DNA of 64,000 nucleotides from DASSNU01 sp035701265 (GTDB taxonomy: Bacteria > Gemmatimonadota > Gemmatimonadetes > Gemmatimonadales > Gemmatimonadaceae). The first letter of the stretch is position 1; the number at the start of each line of letters is the position of its first letter. Under the pieces are notes generated by a model. It saw nothing but the letters and a program-made list of their open reading frames with translations, made no database searches and was not told the origin of the DNA. Location: contig DASSNU010000016.1 in assembly GCA_035701265.1 (NCBI GenBank), positions 91,692-155,691 on the forward strand, written 5' to 3'. Positions 1 to 8,308 of the stretch are shown here, in pieces. The translations under genes and the position numbers were made by a program.

Positions 1-2154
1 CCCATGCGCGTCGCCGGGCTTGGCGTCACCCCCGAGCTGCTTCCACTCCTGGGCGTCCGGCCGGTCGTGGGACGGCTCTTCACGCCTGACGAAGGAAATC
101 CCGGCGCGCAGCAGGTGGCCATGCTCGGGGAGCGCTTCTGGCGCGAGCGCTATGACGCGGATCCGGCCATCGTCGGGCGCACCATCACGCTGGATGAGCA
201 GCCGGCGACGATCGTCGGCGTGCTTCCCGCGGACGCGGACCTCGGAATCCGGCAGATTCACGACCGCGCGGACTACGCGCCGACGTTCAGTGGCGAGCAC
301 GTAGCCGTGTGGCTGGCCATGCGGCCGCGCGCCGCCTCGTATCCGCGTACCACGCATCCCTTCCTCACGGTGGCGCGTCTGGCGCCGGGCGCCACGCTCG
401 AGAGCGCGCAGCAGGAGATGTCGGCCATCGCCGCGGATCTGGAGCGCAGCTACCCGGAGAACGCGAACCGCGGTGTGAACCTGGAGCGCTACAGCGACGT
501 GGTCTTTGGCGCGGTGCGTCCGGTGCTCTTCGTGCTGCTTGGCGCGGTGACGCTGGTGCTGCTCGTCACGTGCGCGAACGTGGCGAATCTCCTCTTGGCG
601 CGCACCACCGCGCGCGCGCGCGAGGTCGCGATGCGCCGAGCGCTCGGTGCGGGGGACGGGCGCATCCGGCGGCAGTTCCTGGTGGAGTCCGCGGTGCTCG
701 TGCTGCTTGGCAGCGCTGCGGGCGTGCTGGTGGCGTACGCGGGGCTGCGCGCGATCGTGGCGCTGGCGCCGGCGGGGATCCCGCGGCTGGACTCGGCGTC
801 GGTGAACGGCACCGTGCTCGCGTATGCCGCGGTGCTCGCCGCGCTGGTCGCTCTCGCGTTCGGCATGCTTCCCGCCGTCCAGCTCCGGCGGCTGGATCTC
901 CATGGCGTGCTCACCGTACAGAGCGGCCGCCGCATCTCCGAGGGACGCGGCGGGCGGCGCGTGCGGTCATCGCTCGTCGTCGCCGAGGTGGCGCTCGCGG
1001 TGATGCTCGTGGTGGGCGCGGGGCTGCTTCTGCGCAGTCTCTGGCGGCTGCAGGCGGTAGACCCGGGCTTCGATGGTGCGCACGTGCTCAAGGCGCAGTA
1101 CCAGCTTCCGGGGACGCGCTACGCGATGGACCTGCAACGGTGGCCGGACATTCCTGCCGTGACCGGCTTTCACGCGCGGCTGCTGCAGGCCGTGCGCGCG
1201 ATCCCCGGCGTGGAGAGCGCTGCGATCGCCAGTGCCTCGCCGCTCGACCCGGGGTTCACGAACTCGTTCCGGATCGTGGGACGCGAGGCGGAGTCGGAGC
1301 ACTACCCCGAGATTCGCACACGCTTCATCACGCCGGGGTACCTGCATACGCTGGGCGTTCCGCTCCTGGCCGGCCGCGACATCCGTGATGGCGACGACGC
1401 CCGCGCGCCGAGCGTGGTCCTCATCAACCGTACCGCGGCGGAGCGCTACTTCGGCGCCGGAGCGGGCGGAGCGGGCACGCCGATCGGGCAGGTGATCCAG
1501 TTCTGGGGGACGCCGTGGCGCATCGTCGGAGTGATCGGTGACGAGCGCTTCCGCGGCGTCGACGCGCCGCCGGATCCCGCGGTCTACGCCCCCCTCGCGC
1601 AGGCGCCGCAGCAGAGCGTCACGCTGCTCGTGCGCGCGCGCGGGCCCGATCCGGCATCGCTCGCGCCTGCGGTTCGCCGCGCGCTGCACGCCGCCGATCC
1701 GCAGCTCGCGCTCTTCGGCGTGGAGCCGCTCCGCGCGACGCTGTCGGAGAGCATCGCGCGGCCGCGGTTCAGCGCGGTGCTCCTCGCACTCTTCGGCGGC
1801 GTGGCGATGGCGCTGGCGCTGGTGGGGGTGTACGGCGTGCTTGGCTATACGGTGGCGCAGCGCGTTCCCGAGATGGGGATCCGCCTCGCCCTGGGCGCCG
1901 CGCGGTGGGACGTGATGCGCGTGGTGGTGGGGGAGGGGATCGCGCTCGCCGCCGGCGGTGTGGCCATCGGGTTGCTGGCGGCGCTGGCGGGCTCGCGCAT
2001 CCTGTCGGCGCTCGTCTTCGGCGTGACGACCACCGATCCGGCAACGTTCATCACCGTGGCGGGTGCCGTGCTGCTTACCGCGCTCCTGGCCACCATTCTC
2101 CCCGCGCTGCGCGCCACGCGCGCGGACCCCATGCTCGCCTTGCGCGCGGAGTGA
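1..2154 (+). CDS. ADOP-type ABC transporter permease (5' partial)
   Basis: C-terminal 716+ residues of an inner-membrane permease of the MacB/FtsX family. The reading frame is open at the left edge, so the true start and probably the N-terminal cytoplasmic leader lie outside. A MacB-type periplasmic domain (LGVRPVVGRLF near the start) is followed by a first FtsX unit with three membrane segments (PVLFVLLGAVTLVLLVTCAN near residue 175). A second periplasmic domain and a second FtsX unit follow (LALFGGVAMALALVGVYGVL), ending in the family tail PALRATRADPMLALRAE. This duplicated layout is that of ADOPs (acidobacterial duplicated orphan permeases), which usually lack an adjacent ATPase; none is seen here. 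Substrate unknown. It converges on the two-component operon with a 45-base gap. Confidence 0.85.
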   Translation, partial: PMRVAGLGVTPELLPLLGVRPVVGRLFTPDEGNPGAQQVAMLGERFWRERYDADPAIVGRTITLDEQPATIVGVLPADADLGIRQIHDRADYAPTFSGEHVAVWLAMRPRAASYPRTTHPFLTVARLAPGATLESAQQEMSAIAADLERSYPENANRGVNLERYSDVVFGAVRPVLFVLLGAVTLVLLVTCANVANLLLARTTARAREVAMRRALGAGDGRIRRQFLVESAVLVLLGSAAGVLVAYAGLRAIVALAPAGIPRLDSASVNGTVLAYAAVLAALVALAFGMLPAVQLRRLDLHGVLTVQSGRRISEGRGGRRVRSSLVVAEVALAVMLVVGAGLLLRSLWRLQAVDPGFDGAHVLKAQYQLPGTRYAMDLQRWPDIPAVTGFHARLLQAVRAIPGVESAAIASASPLDPGFTNSFRIVGREAESEHYPEIRTRFITPGYLHTLGVPLLAGRDIRDGDDARAPSVVLINRTAAERYFGAGAGGAGTPIGQVIQFWGTPWRIVGVIGDERFRGVDAPPDPAVYAPLAQAPQQSVTLLVRARGPDPASLAPAVRRALHAADPQLALFGVEPLRATLSESIARPRFSAVLLALFGGVAMALALVGVYGVLGYTVAQRVPEMGIRLALGAARWDVMRVVVGEGIALAAGGVAIGLLAALAGSRILSALVFGVTTTDPATFITVAGAVLLTALLATILPALRATRADPMLALRAE

Positions 2155-2199
2155 TGTGCGTGCACGCGCGGACCAGCGCGTGCGACGCGGCTACGGAAT

Positions 2200-4107
2200 T
2201 CAGCGCGTGGGACGTGTGGGCGGCTCGTCGAGCACCGTGCGCACGGTTCGCGCGAGCGCGTCCATCGTGTACGGCTTTTCGAGACGCGGCACGGCCATGC
2301 TGCGCAGGTCGTGCGATCCGGAGACGAGCATCGCGCGCATCTCCGGCCACCGCCGTTGGAAGCGCGCGATCAGCTCCTCGCCGTGGCAATCCGGAAGGTG
2401 TCCGTCCGTGAAGAGAAGATGCGGCACGCTGGGGAGCTGCTCCGCCACGCGCATTGCTTCCTCCCCGGATGCCGCGACGTGCACGGTGTATCCCAGACGC
2501 GTGAGCAGGCGGCGTGTGGTGGCGCGGAGCACGTCCTGGTCCTCCACCACGAGGATCGTCTCCGAACCGCCCCCGGCGGGGACGGCCGGTGTGGACCCCG
2601 AGGCGACGGCATCGGGCGCGCTCGCGCGCGGCAGGTAGACGCGGAAGCTCGATCCCGTGCCGACCGTCGTCTGCACGGCAATCGTGCCACCGAAGCGCTG
2701 CACGATGCCGTAGCAGGTGGCCAACCCCAGCCCGGTACCCGCGTCGCGTCCCTTCGTGGTGAAGAACGGCTCGAAGATGCGCTCGAGCAGCTCGTCCGGG
2801 ATCCCCGTTCCGGTGTCATCCACCGCGAGCACCACCCAATCTCCCGCCGGAGTCGCGCTCGTTGCCTCGGCGGGCGCCACGGTGGTGTTCCAGGTGCGGA
2901 TGGTGACCGTGCCGCCATCGCCCATCGCGTCGCGTGCATTCACCACCAGATTGGTGACCACCTGCTCGAGCTGTCCGCGATCCACCTCCACCGGCCACAG
3001 ATCGGCGGCGAGCGCGGTGTCCAGGCGGTGCCGGTCGCCGATCAGGCGGCGGAGCATCCGCTGCAATTCGTCCACCAGCTCGTTAGCGTTGAAGCGGCGG
3101 CGTTCCACCGGCTGCCGGCGCGCGAAGGCGAGGAGCTGGCGCGTGAGCGCGGCGCCACGCTGCGCCGTGCCGTGCGCGTCGGCCAGGAGCTCGCGGATCT
3201 CGGGATCGAGCGACGGCTCCTCCATGGCGAGCGATGTGGAGGTCAGGATCACCGCGAGCAGGTTGTTGAAGTCGTGCGCGACGCCGCCGGCCAGCCGCCC
3301 CACCGCTTCCATCTTCTGTGCCTGGCGGAGGTGTTCCTCGATGCGGCGCCGCTCGGTGATGTCCTCATACACGCCCAGCAGCGCGCCCACGCGCCCTTCG
3401 GTGTCGTAGAGCGGAGCGGCGCTGAGGCGGATGTCGAGCGACGTGCCATCCCGCCGGCGGCGGCGCACGTCGATGCCCGTGATCGAGTCCCCGTTCAGGA
3501 TGCGCCGCGTGATCTGGGTGAACTCCAGCTCGTCCTCGGGCGCCACGATGGGGATGCGCATCCCGATCACCTCGTCGGCGCTCCAGCCGAAGATGTGCTC
3601 GGCGGCGCGATTCCAGAGGCGCACCGTGAGCTGCGGGGAGAGCACGATGATCGGCAAGGGCGAGGCATCGAACATCGCGTGCAGGAGCTGCTGCATCTGC
3701 TGCAGCTCGTCTTCCGTTTGCTTGAGACGCCACCGCTGGGCCGCGCCGTGGAGCGTGCGGACCAGCAGGTCCGGATCCACCGGCTTGACCAGGTAGTCAC
3801 ACTCCTCGTCGCGCAGCGCACGGATGGCCGACTCCACCGTGGCGTTTCCGGTGAGGATGACGACCTGCGTGTTGCGCGAGAGCGTGCGCAGCTCGTGGGC
3901 GAGCTCCAGCCCGTCCATGTCGGGGAGCCGCAGGTCCACCAGCGCGATGGCGAGCGGCGACGGCATGTCGCGCGCGGCCTCGAGCGCCCCTCCGCCATCG
4001 GGCACGCAGCGTGGCTCGAAGCCGCGCAGGTGGAGGATGTCCTCGATGGTGCGGGTGAGCGACGCATCGTCGTCCACCACCAGCACGGGGAGGCGTTCAG
4101 TGGCCAT
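2200..4107 (-). CDS. Hybrid histidine kinase: REC-PAS-HisKA-HATPase-REC
   Basis: Soluble signalling protein of about 635 residues. An N-terminal receiver (VLVVDDDASL, phosphoacceptor in VDLRLPDMDG, KPVDPD) is followed by a short helix, a PAS/PAC sensor (about 140-260), a HisKA helix with phosphorylatable His in GGVAHDFNNLL (near 275), an HATPase domain with DDTGTGIP and GTGLGLA, and a C-terminal receiver (about 516-635). The C-terminal receiver has ILVVEDQD and the acceptor region TDGHLPDCHG. The ATG at 4107 (MATERLPVLVV) is chosen because the receiver fold starts there; an in-frame ATG at 4170 would bury the start deep in the upstream gene. It overlaps the upstream regulator by 11 bases. With no membrane segment it probably takes phosphate or signal from the upstream kinase/regulator pair. 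The output is unknown, since no DNA-binding domain is encoded in the operon. Confidence 0.88.
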   Translation of the reverse strand: MATERLPVLVVDDDASLTRTIEDILHLRGFEPRCVPDGGGALEAARDMPSPLAIALVDLRLPDMDGLELAHELRTLSRNTQVVILTGNATVESAIRALRDEECDYLVKPVDPDLLVRTLHGAAQRWRLKQTEDELQQMQQLLHAMFDASPLPIIVLSPQLTVRLWNRAAEHIFGWSADEVIGMRIPIVAPEDELEFTQITRRILNGDSITGIDVRRRRRDGTSLDIRLSAAPLYDTEGRVGALLGVYEDITERRRIEEHLRQAQKMEAVGRLAGGVAHDFNNLLAVILTSTSLAMEEPSLDPEIRELLADAHGTAQRGAALTRQLLAFARRQPVERRRFNANELVDELQRMLRRLIGDRHRLDTALAADLWPVEVDRGQLEQVVTNLVVNARDAMGDGGTVTIRTWNTTVAPAEATSATPAGDWVVLAVDDTGTGIPDELLERIFEPFFTTKGRDAGTGLGLATCYGIVQRFGGTIAVQTTVGTGSSFRVYLPRASAPDAVASGSTPAVPAGGGSETILVVEDQDVLRATTRRLLTRLGYTVHVAASGEEAMRVAEQLPSVPHLLFTDGHLPDCHGEELIARFQRRWPEMRAMLVSGSHDLRSMAVPRLEKPYTMDALARTVRTVLDEPPTRPTR

Positions 4108-4822
4108 GCTGGACATGGAGCGCGTCGAGGAGGGCGTCCACGGAGAGTGGCTTGGTGAACGCGGCGGCAATGTAGCCTTGCGGCGCGTGCGTCACCGCGT
4201 CGTGCAGCGCCGCGCCGTGGCCGCTATAGAGAATGAGCAGTACCGACGGACTCATCTCCTTGATGGCGAGGATCGCTTCATGGGGATCGAGGTCATCCAG
4301 CTTGAGATCGAGCAGCACGGCGCCGGGCGTCTCGCGCTCCAGTTGGGTGAGCGCGTCGTCCAGCGTGGGCGCTTCCACCGTGGCCACGCCGTGTGTGCGC
4401 AGCATGTCCGCCAGCGTGCGCAGGTACCCGGGGTCGTCGTCCACCACCAGCACCGCGTGCGCGCGCGCGGCGGCCTCATCGAGCAACGGCAGCAGCGCGC
4501 TCACTTCCACCGGCTTCTTGAGGATGGACACTGCTCCGTCGCGCTCGGCCTGGGCGAGCAGCTCCTGGCGCGCGTACGCGGTCATCAGCACCACGCGCGT
4601 GGCCGGACGTGCGCGCTTGATCAGGCGCAGGGCATCCACGCCGTCCATCTGCGGCATCCGCACGTCCATCAACACCACGTCGACGGCGCGCGCGGCGGAG
4701 AGCTCCACGGCGGCGGTGCCATCGTAGGCCCGCTCCGTCTCCCACCCGTGCAGCTCGAGGATGTCGCAGAGCGTGGAGACCATGCCGCGGTCATCATCCA
4801 CCACCAGGATGCGCTTGCTCAT
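4097..4822 (-). CDS. Response regulator with two receiver domains
   Basis: 241 residues made of two tandem CheY-like receivers and nothing else. Receiver 1 has ILVVDDDRG, acceptor VLMDVRMPQMDG, a Thr-containing LMTAYAR and KKPVE. Receiver 2 has VLVVDDDPG, acceptor LLDLKLDDLD, LYSGHG and TKPLS. No output domain follows, so it looks like a phosphorelay intermediate rather than a transcription factor. The ATG at 4822 overlaps the stop of the upstream sensor kinase by 4 bases (ATGA), and the 3' end overlaps the next kinase by 11 bases, so the three genes are very likely translationally coupled. Confidence 0.88.
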   Translation of the reverse strand: MSKRILVVDDDRGMVSTLCDILELHGWETERAYDGTAAVELSAARAVDVVLMDVRMPQMDGVDALRLIKRARPATRVVLMTAYARQELLAQAERDGAVSILKKPVEVSALLPLLDEAAARAHAVLVVDDDPGYLRTLADMLRTHGVATVEAPTLDDALTQLERETPGAVLLDLKLDDLDPHEAILAIKEMSPSVLLILYSGHGAALHDAVTHAPQGYIAAAFTKPLSVDALLDALHVQHGH

Positions 4823-6651
4823 GCGCGGTGGGCCTGCGCCGGCAGCTCGAGCGAGAAGGTGGCGCCGCGCCCCGGCCCGTTGGCCGCGGTGATCTCGCCG
4901 TCGTTGGCGCGTGCGAGCGTGCGCGACACCGAGAGGCCGAGGCCGATACCGCGCGCCTTCGTGGTGAAGAGCGGCTCGAAGATCTTCCCCAGGTTCTCCG
5001 GCGGAATGCCGGGTCCGCTGTCGGTCACCTGGAGAGACACGCGGCCATCGGTGGCCTGGGCGCGCAGCGTCAGCACGCCGCTTCCATCCATGGCCTGGAC
5101 CGCGTTCGTGAGGAGATTGAGCACCACCTGGCCGATCTGCACGGGATCCACGTTCGCGAGCGGAAGGTTTGGCGGTATGTCGCGCTCCACGCGCACGCTG
5201 TCCGGCACCGCCATGCGGTCGAGCTGCAGGTCGAGCAGATCGGACAGGTGCACCGGCATGCGTTGCGGCGGCTTGACGCGCGCGAAGTCGAGCAGGTCGG
5301 ACACGATCCGCTCGGACAGCGTGACCTGCGTCCGCAGGATGTCCAGGTACTCCTTCACCTTGGGCGGCGCGTCGGTGAGCGTGGCGTTCAGGTAGTAGAT
5401 GGCGTTGGTCATGACGCCGAGCGGATTGCGCAGCTCGTGTCCCACGCCGCTCGAGAGCTGCCCGAGGATGGCCAGCCGCTCCTTGCGCACCAGCTCGTCC
5501 TGCGCGTCGCGCAACTGGACCACGGTGTGCTCGAGCTCGGCCGTGCGCTCGGCGATCTGTCGCTCGAGGTTGTCGTGTGCATCGCGCACGCTCTCCGCCA
5601 TGCGCGAGAAGGAGCGCCCCAACCGCCCGATCTCGTCGGCGCGCTCGATGACCGGCGGCTCCGCGGAGAGCGTGCCGCCGGCGATCGCCTCCGCGGCCTG
5701 TGTCAAGGCGCCCAGCGGAAGGGTGATGCGCCGGCTCAACCACCACGTCGCCACGATGCCGATGGCCAGGACGAGCACGCCCACCAGCGCCAGTCGCTCC
5801 ACAAGCGACCGCACCGGGGCGAGCACCTGATCACGCGGAAACTCCAGCGCGATGGCCCAGGGCGCGGCGCGCATGGCGGCGGACGCCGCGAGCCATCGCG
5901 CGCTGTCGTGCGTGTACTCGGTCCCTTCCGTGGGGATGGCAGAGCGGTGCACCGGCCGCTGGAAGTCCGTCCACAGCGCGCCATCCGCATTGCCGATCAG
6001 CATGATCGATCCGGAGCCCACGAGCGACGTGAGGCTCTGGACGTTCTGCCCGTTGGTGAGGAGCCGGTGCAGCTCCACGACGTACCCGATGACGCGATCG
6101 CCCTCGCGCACCGGCGCCGATACCTCGTAGAAGACGGAATCGTCGCGCGCGAAGAACGGCAGGACGGCGGGCTTGGCCGGCAGCGGGGTGGCACCGCGCA
6201 GCGCCGCCGGCTGATCGAGCGCCACCACGGTGTGTCCCGCGCTGTCGCGCAGCTCCACGGCGCGCATCTGTGCGCCCGCCCCGAGCGGACGGAGCGCCGT
6301 GCGCACGGCGGCATCGCCGGCAGTCGAGCGGGCGTGCAGGGCGGCTCGCAAGGCGGGATTGTCCGCCACCGCGGCCACCTCGCGCAGCCGCGTCTGCGCG
6401 GATGTCCCGAGGAGCTGCGCGAACTGCTGCGCGACGCTGGTGAGTCGCGCGAAGGCGGCGGCGGTCGTCACACGCCGCGCGCTGCTGTACGCCAGCGCGC
6501 CGAACACCGCCAGCGCGGCGAGCAGCAACCCCGTAATGAGGGTCGGAAGTCTCCAGCGGAGCGAGTTGCGAGGGATGGTCGGCACTCCTCGGTCGCACGA
6601 TCGCGCCAACCACGGCACGCGATCGCAGGTGGACGGGCCGCGAACCGACAT
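4819..6651 (-). CDS. Membrane sensor histidine kinase with HAMP domain
   Basis: 610-residue classical sensor kinase. A membrane segment at about 35-57 and a second at about 284-302 bracket a roughly 225-residue extracytoplasmic sensor, possibly Cache-like by position only. HAMP linker and coiled coil follow, then HisKA with GHELRNPLG (His near 402), and an HATPase with N box (LLTNAVQAM), DSGPGIP and GIGLGLSVSRTLA. First gene of a three-gene minus-strand operon. The start is uncertain: ATG 6651 has no clear ribosome site, and GTG 6585 (VPTIPRNSLRW) would start nearer the first membrane segment. The signal sensed cannot be read from the sequence. Confidence 0.87.
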   Translation of the reverse strand: MSVRGPSTCDRVPWLARSCDRGVPTIPRNSLRWRLPTLITGLLLAALAVFGALAYSSARRVTTAAAFARLTSVAQQFAQLLGTSAQTRLREVAAVADNPALRAALHARSTAGDAAVRTALRPLGAGAQMRAVELRDSAGHTVVALDQPAALRGATPLPAKPAVLPFFARDDSVFYEVSAPVREGDRVIGYVVELHRLLTNGQNVQSLTSLVGSGSIMLIGNADGALWTDFQRPVHRSAIPTEGTEYTHDSARWLAASAAMRAAPWAIALEFPRDQVLAPVRSLVERLALVGVLVLAIGIVATWWLSRRITLPLGALTQAAEAIAGGTLSAEPPVIERADEIGRLGRSFSRMAESVRDAHDNLERQIAERTAELEHTVVQLRDAQDELVRKERLAILGQLSSGVGHELRNPLGVMTNAIYYLNATLTDAPPKVKEYLDILRTQVTLSERIVSDLLDFARVKPPQRMPVHLSDLLDLQLDRMAVPDSVRVERDIPPNLPLANVDPVQIGQVVLNLLTNAVQAMDGSGVLTLRAQATDGRVSLQVTDSGPGIPPENLGKIFEPLFTTKARGIGLGLSVSRTLARANDGEITAANGPGRGATFSLELPAQAHRA

Positions 6652-6953
6652 CGCAGATACCGGTACGGCACCGTGGTGATGAGATGATGCGGGCGCCAGC
6701 CGCCCGTCGTGCGGACGCCCCGGAGGCAGCGTGCGTCACGCCGCATCGGGCCACGATGTAGCGCAGCCGCCGCGAGACACATCTAACGTCTCATCAGGTG
6801 GCTCGTGAAGCAACGAATGTTAGAACTTTCTTAGATTGGCGTTGCGCCCCCGTGGACCGGATACCAGTTTCCGGTGCGCCGCGCCGCGCGGCTCCATAGG
6901 AGATGACGACGTTGCCCCGGCGCTCGTCATGCCCGCACACCCTGGGAGGTTTC
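6652..6953. other. Divergent intergenic region without a gene
   Basis: About 300 bases between the sensor kinase and the lipoprotein gene, transcribed away from each other, so it should hold both promoters. A locally A+T-rich patch at about 6814-6838 is the only compositional break. I see no convincing sigma-70 pair and no structured RNA. Confidence 0.5.
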
Positions 6954-7535
6954 ATGCGATATCTGTCTCCGCTTCTCGTCATCGCACTCGCCGCATGCGC
7001 CAGCGGCGGGAGCGCGCACAGTACGCCCAGCGCGCCGGAGCAGCCGGCCAAGATCCAGGCGAACGGCGCCGGCGGCACCGGTACGGACATCGACACGCGT
7101 GTGGCGCCGGACAACAGCGTCCTCGATGCTGACATCCCCGCGACGATGGACAAGACGTGGGCGGCGCTCATGGAGGCGTACAAGCAGATGGGGCTGCGCG
7201 TGGATCAGCTCGACCAGCAGGCGCACACGATCGCGACGCAGAACTTCCGCGTGCGCGGCAAGCTGAACGGGCATCCGATGATTCGTTACGTGAGCTGTGG
7301 GAACGACATCTACGGACCGGTGGCCAACTCGCACACCATCGTGCTGACCGTGAGCGCGGCGGCCGTGCCAGACGGTGACGACAAGACGCGCGTGAGCGTA
7401 CGCATGGAAGCGGCCGCGGTGCCCACCGAGGGCACGAGCACCGGCCTCACGCACTGCGACAACACCGGGCGCCTGGAGCGCGAGATCGTGCAGCGCGTGC
7501 AGGGGCAGATCATCAAGGAAGGCATCGGGTCGTGA
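6954..7535 (+). CDS. Predicted lipoprotein of unknown function
   Basis: 193 residues. The ATG at 6954 is supported by a ribosome site GGGAGG at 6944-6949 and opens directly into a lipoprotein signal (MRYLSPLLVIALAACASGG, lipobox LAAC). A Ser/Gly/Pro-rich tether follows, then a folded domain of about 140 residues beginning DADIPATMDKTWAALMEAY with two later cysteines (VSCGND and THCDNT) that could form a disulfide. The opening 'W..L..A....G' pattern recalls small helix-grip envelope lipoproteins such as BamC, but this is weak and I do not assign a family. Monocistronic by position. Confidence 0.7.
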   Translation: MRYLSPLLVIALAACASGGSAHSTPSAPEQPAKIQANGAGGTGTDIDTRVAPDNSVLDADIPATMDKTWAALMEAYKQMGLRVDQLDQQAHTIATQNFRVRGKLNGHPMIRYVSCGNDIYGPVANSHTIVLTVSAAAVPDGDDKTRVSVRMEAAAVPTEGTSTGLTHCDNTGRLEREIVQRVQGQIIKEGIGS

Positions 7536-7678
7536 GCCGCGCCCATCGCGCCGGCCGCGGGCTGCCGGCGCGACGGCATTGACAGCGGCGCGCGGGTGAG
7601 CGAGCCCCCTGCGCGCGGGGCCCGCGTGGTGTACGCGGGCTCTTCCGCGCGCTCGCTCCTCGCCCCTACATTCGCCCC

Positions 7679-8263
7679 ATGCGCGCGCAGCGGATGGAGG
7701 CGTTCAGTGATGGCGTGATCGCGATTCTCATCACGATCATGGTGCTGGAGCTCCATGTCCCGCACGGCGCCGATTGGGACGCGCTCACCCCCGTAGCCAT
7801 CCCGTTTCTCACCTACGTGCTCAGCTTCATCTTTCTGGGCATCTACTGGAACAATCATCATCACCTGCTGCACGCCGCCGGCCACGTCTCCGGCGGCGTG
7901 CTCTGGGCCAATCTACATCTGCTCTTCTGGTTGTCGCTCGTGCCCGCGGTGACGGCATGGATGGGCGACAACCACTTCGCGAGCGTCCCCACGGCCCTGT
8001 ACGGCATGGTGCTCCTGCTGGCCGCCATTGCGTACACCATCCTGCAGCGTGCCATCATCGCGCAGCAGGGGCCGGGCTCACCCCTCGCCGCCGCGGTTGG
8101 ACGCGACGTCAAGGGCAAGATCTCGCCCGTCTTCTACATCGCCGCCATTCCGCTCGCGTTCGTGCGCCCCTGGATCGCCGACGCGCTGTACGTGACGGTC
8201 GCCCTCATCTGGCTCGTTCCCGATCGCCGCCTCGAGATGCGCCTCGACGGCGGCGAGCCGTAA
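7679..8263 (+). CDS. TMEM175-family (DUF1211) potassium channel
   Basis: 194-residue polytopic membrane protein. The N-terminus carries the family signature R-x3-FSDGV-x-AI-x2-T (RMEAFSDGVIAILIT) at residues 5-19, which lines the pore of bacterial TMEM175 K+ channels. About six membrane helices follow, with WNNHHHLLH between helices 2 and 3. A TACATT element lies only about eleven bases before the ATG with no ribosome site, so the mRNA could be leaderless. The next gene starts within 50 bases and may be co-transcribed. Confidence 0.85.
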   Translation: MRAQRMEAFSDGVIAILITIMVLELHVPHGADWDALTPVAIPFLTYVLSFIFLGIYWNNHHHLLHAAGHVSGGVLWANLHLLFWLSLVPAVTAWMGDNHFASVPTALYGMVLLLAAIAYTILQRAIIAQQGPGSPLAAAVGRDVKGKISPVFYIAAIPLAFVRPWIADALYVTVALIWLVPDRRLEMRLDGGEP

Positions 8264-8308
8264 ATGGTCGACTCCCCTCCCATCTCTTCTTTCAGCGGAG
8301 CACTCCCC

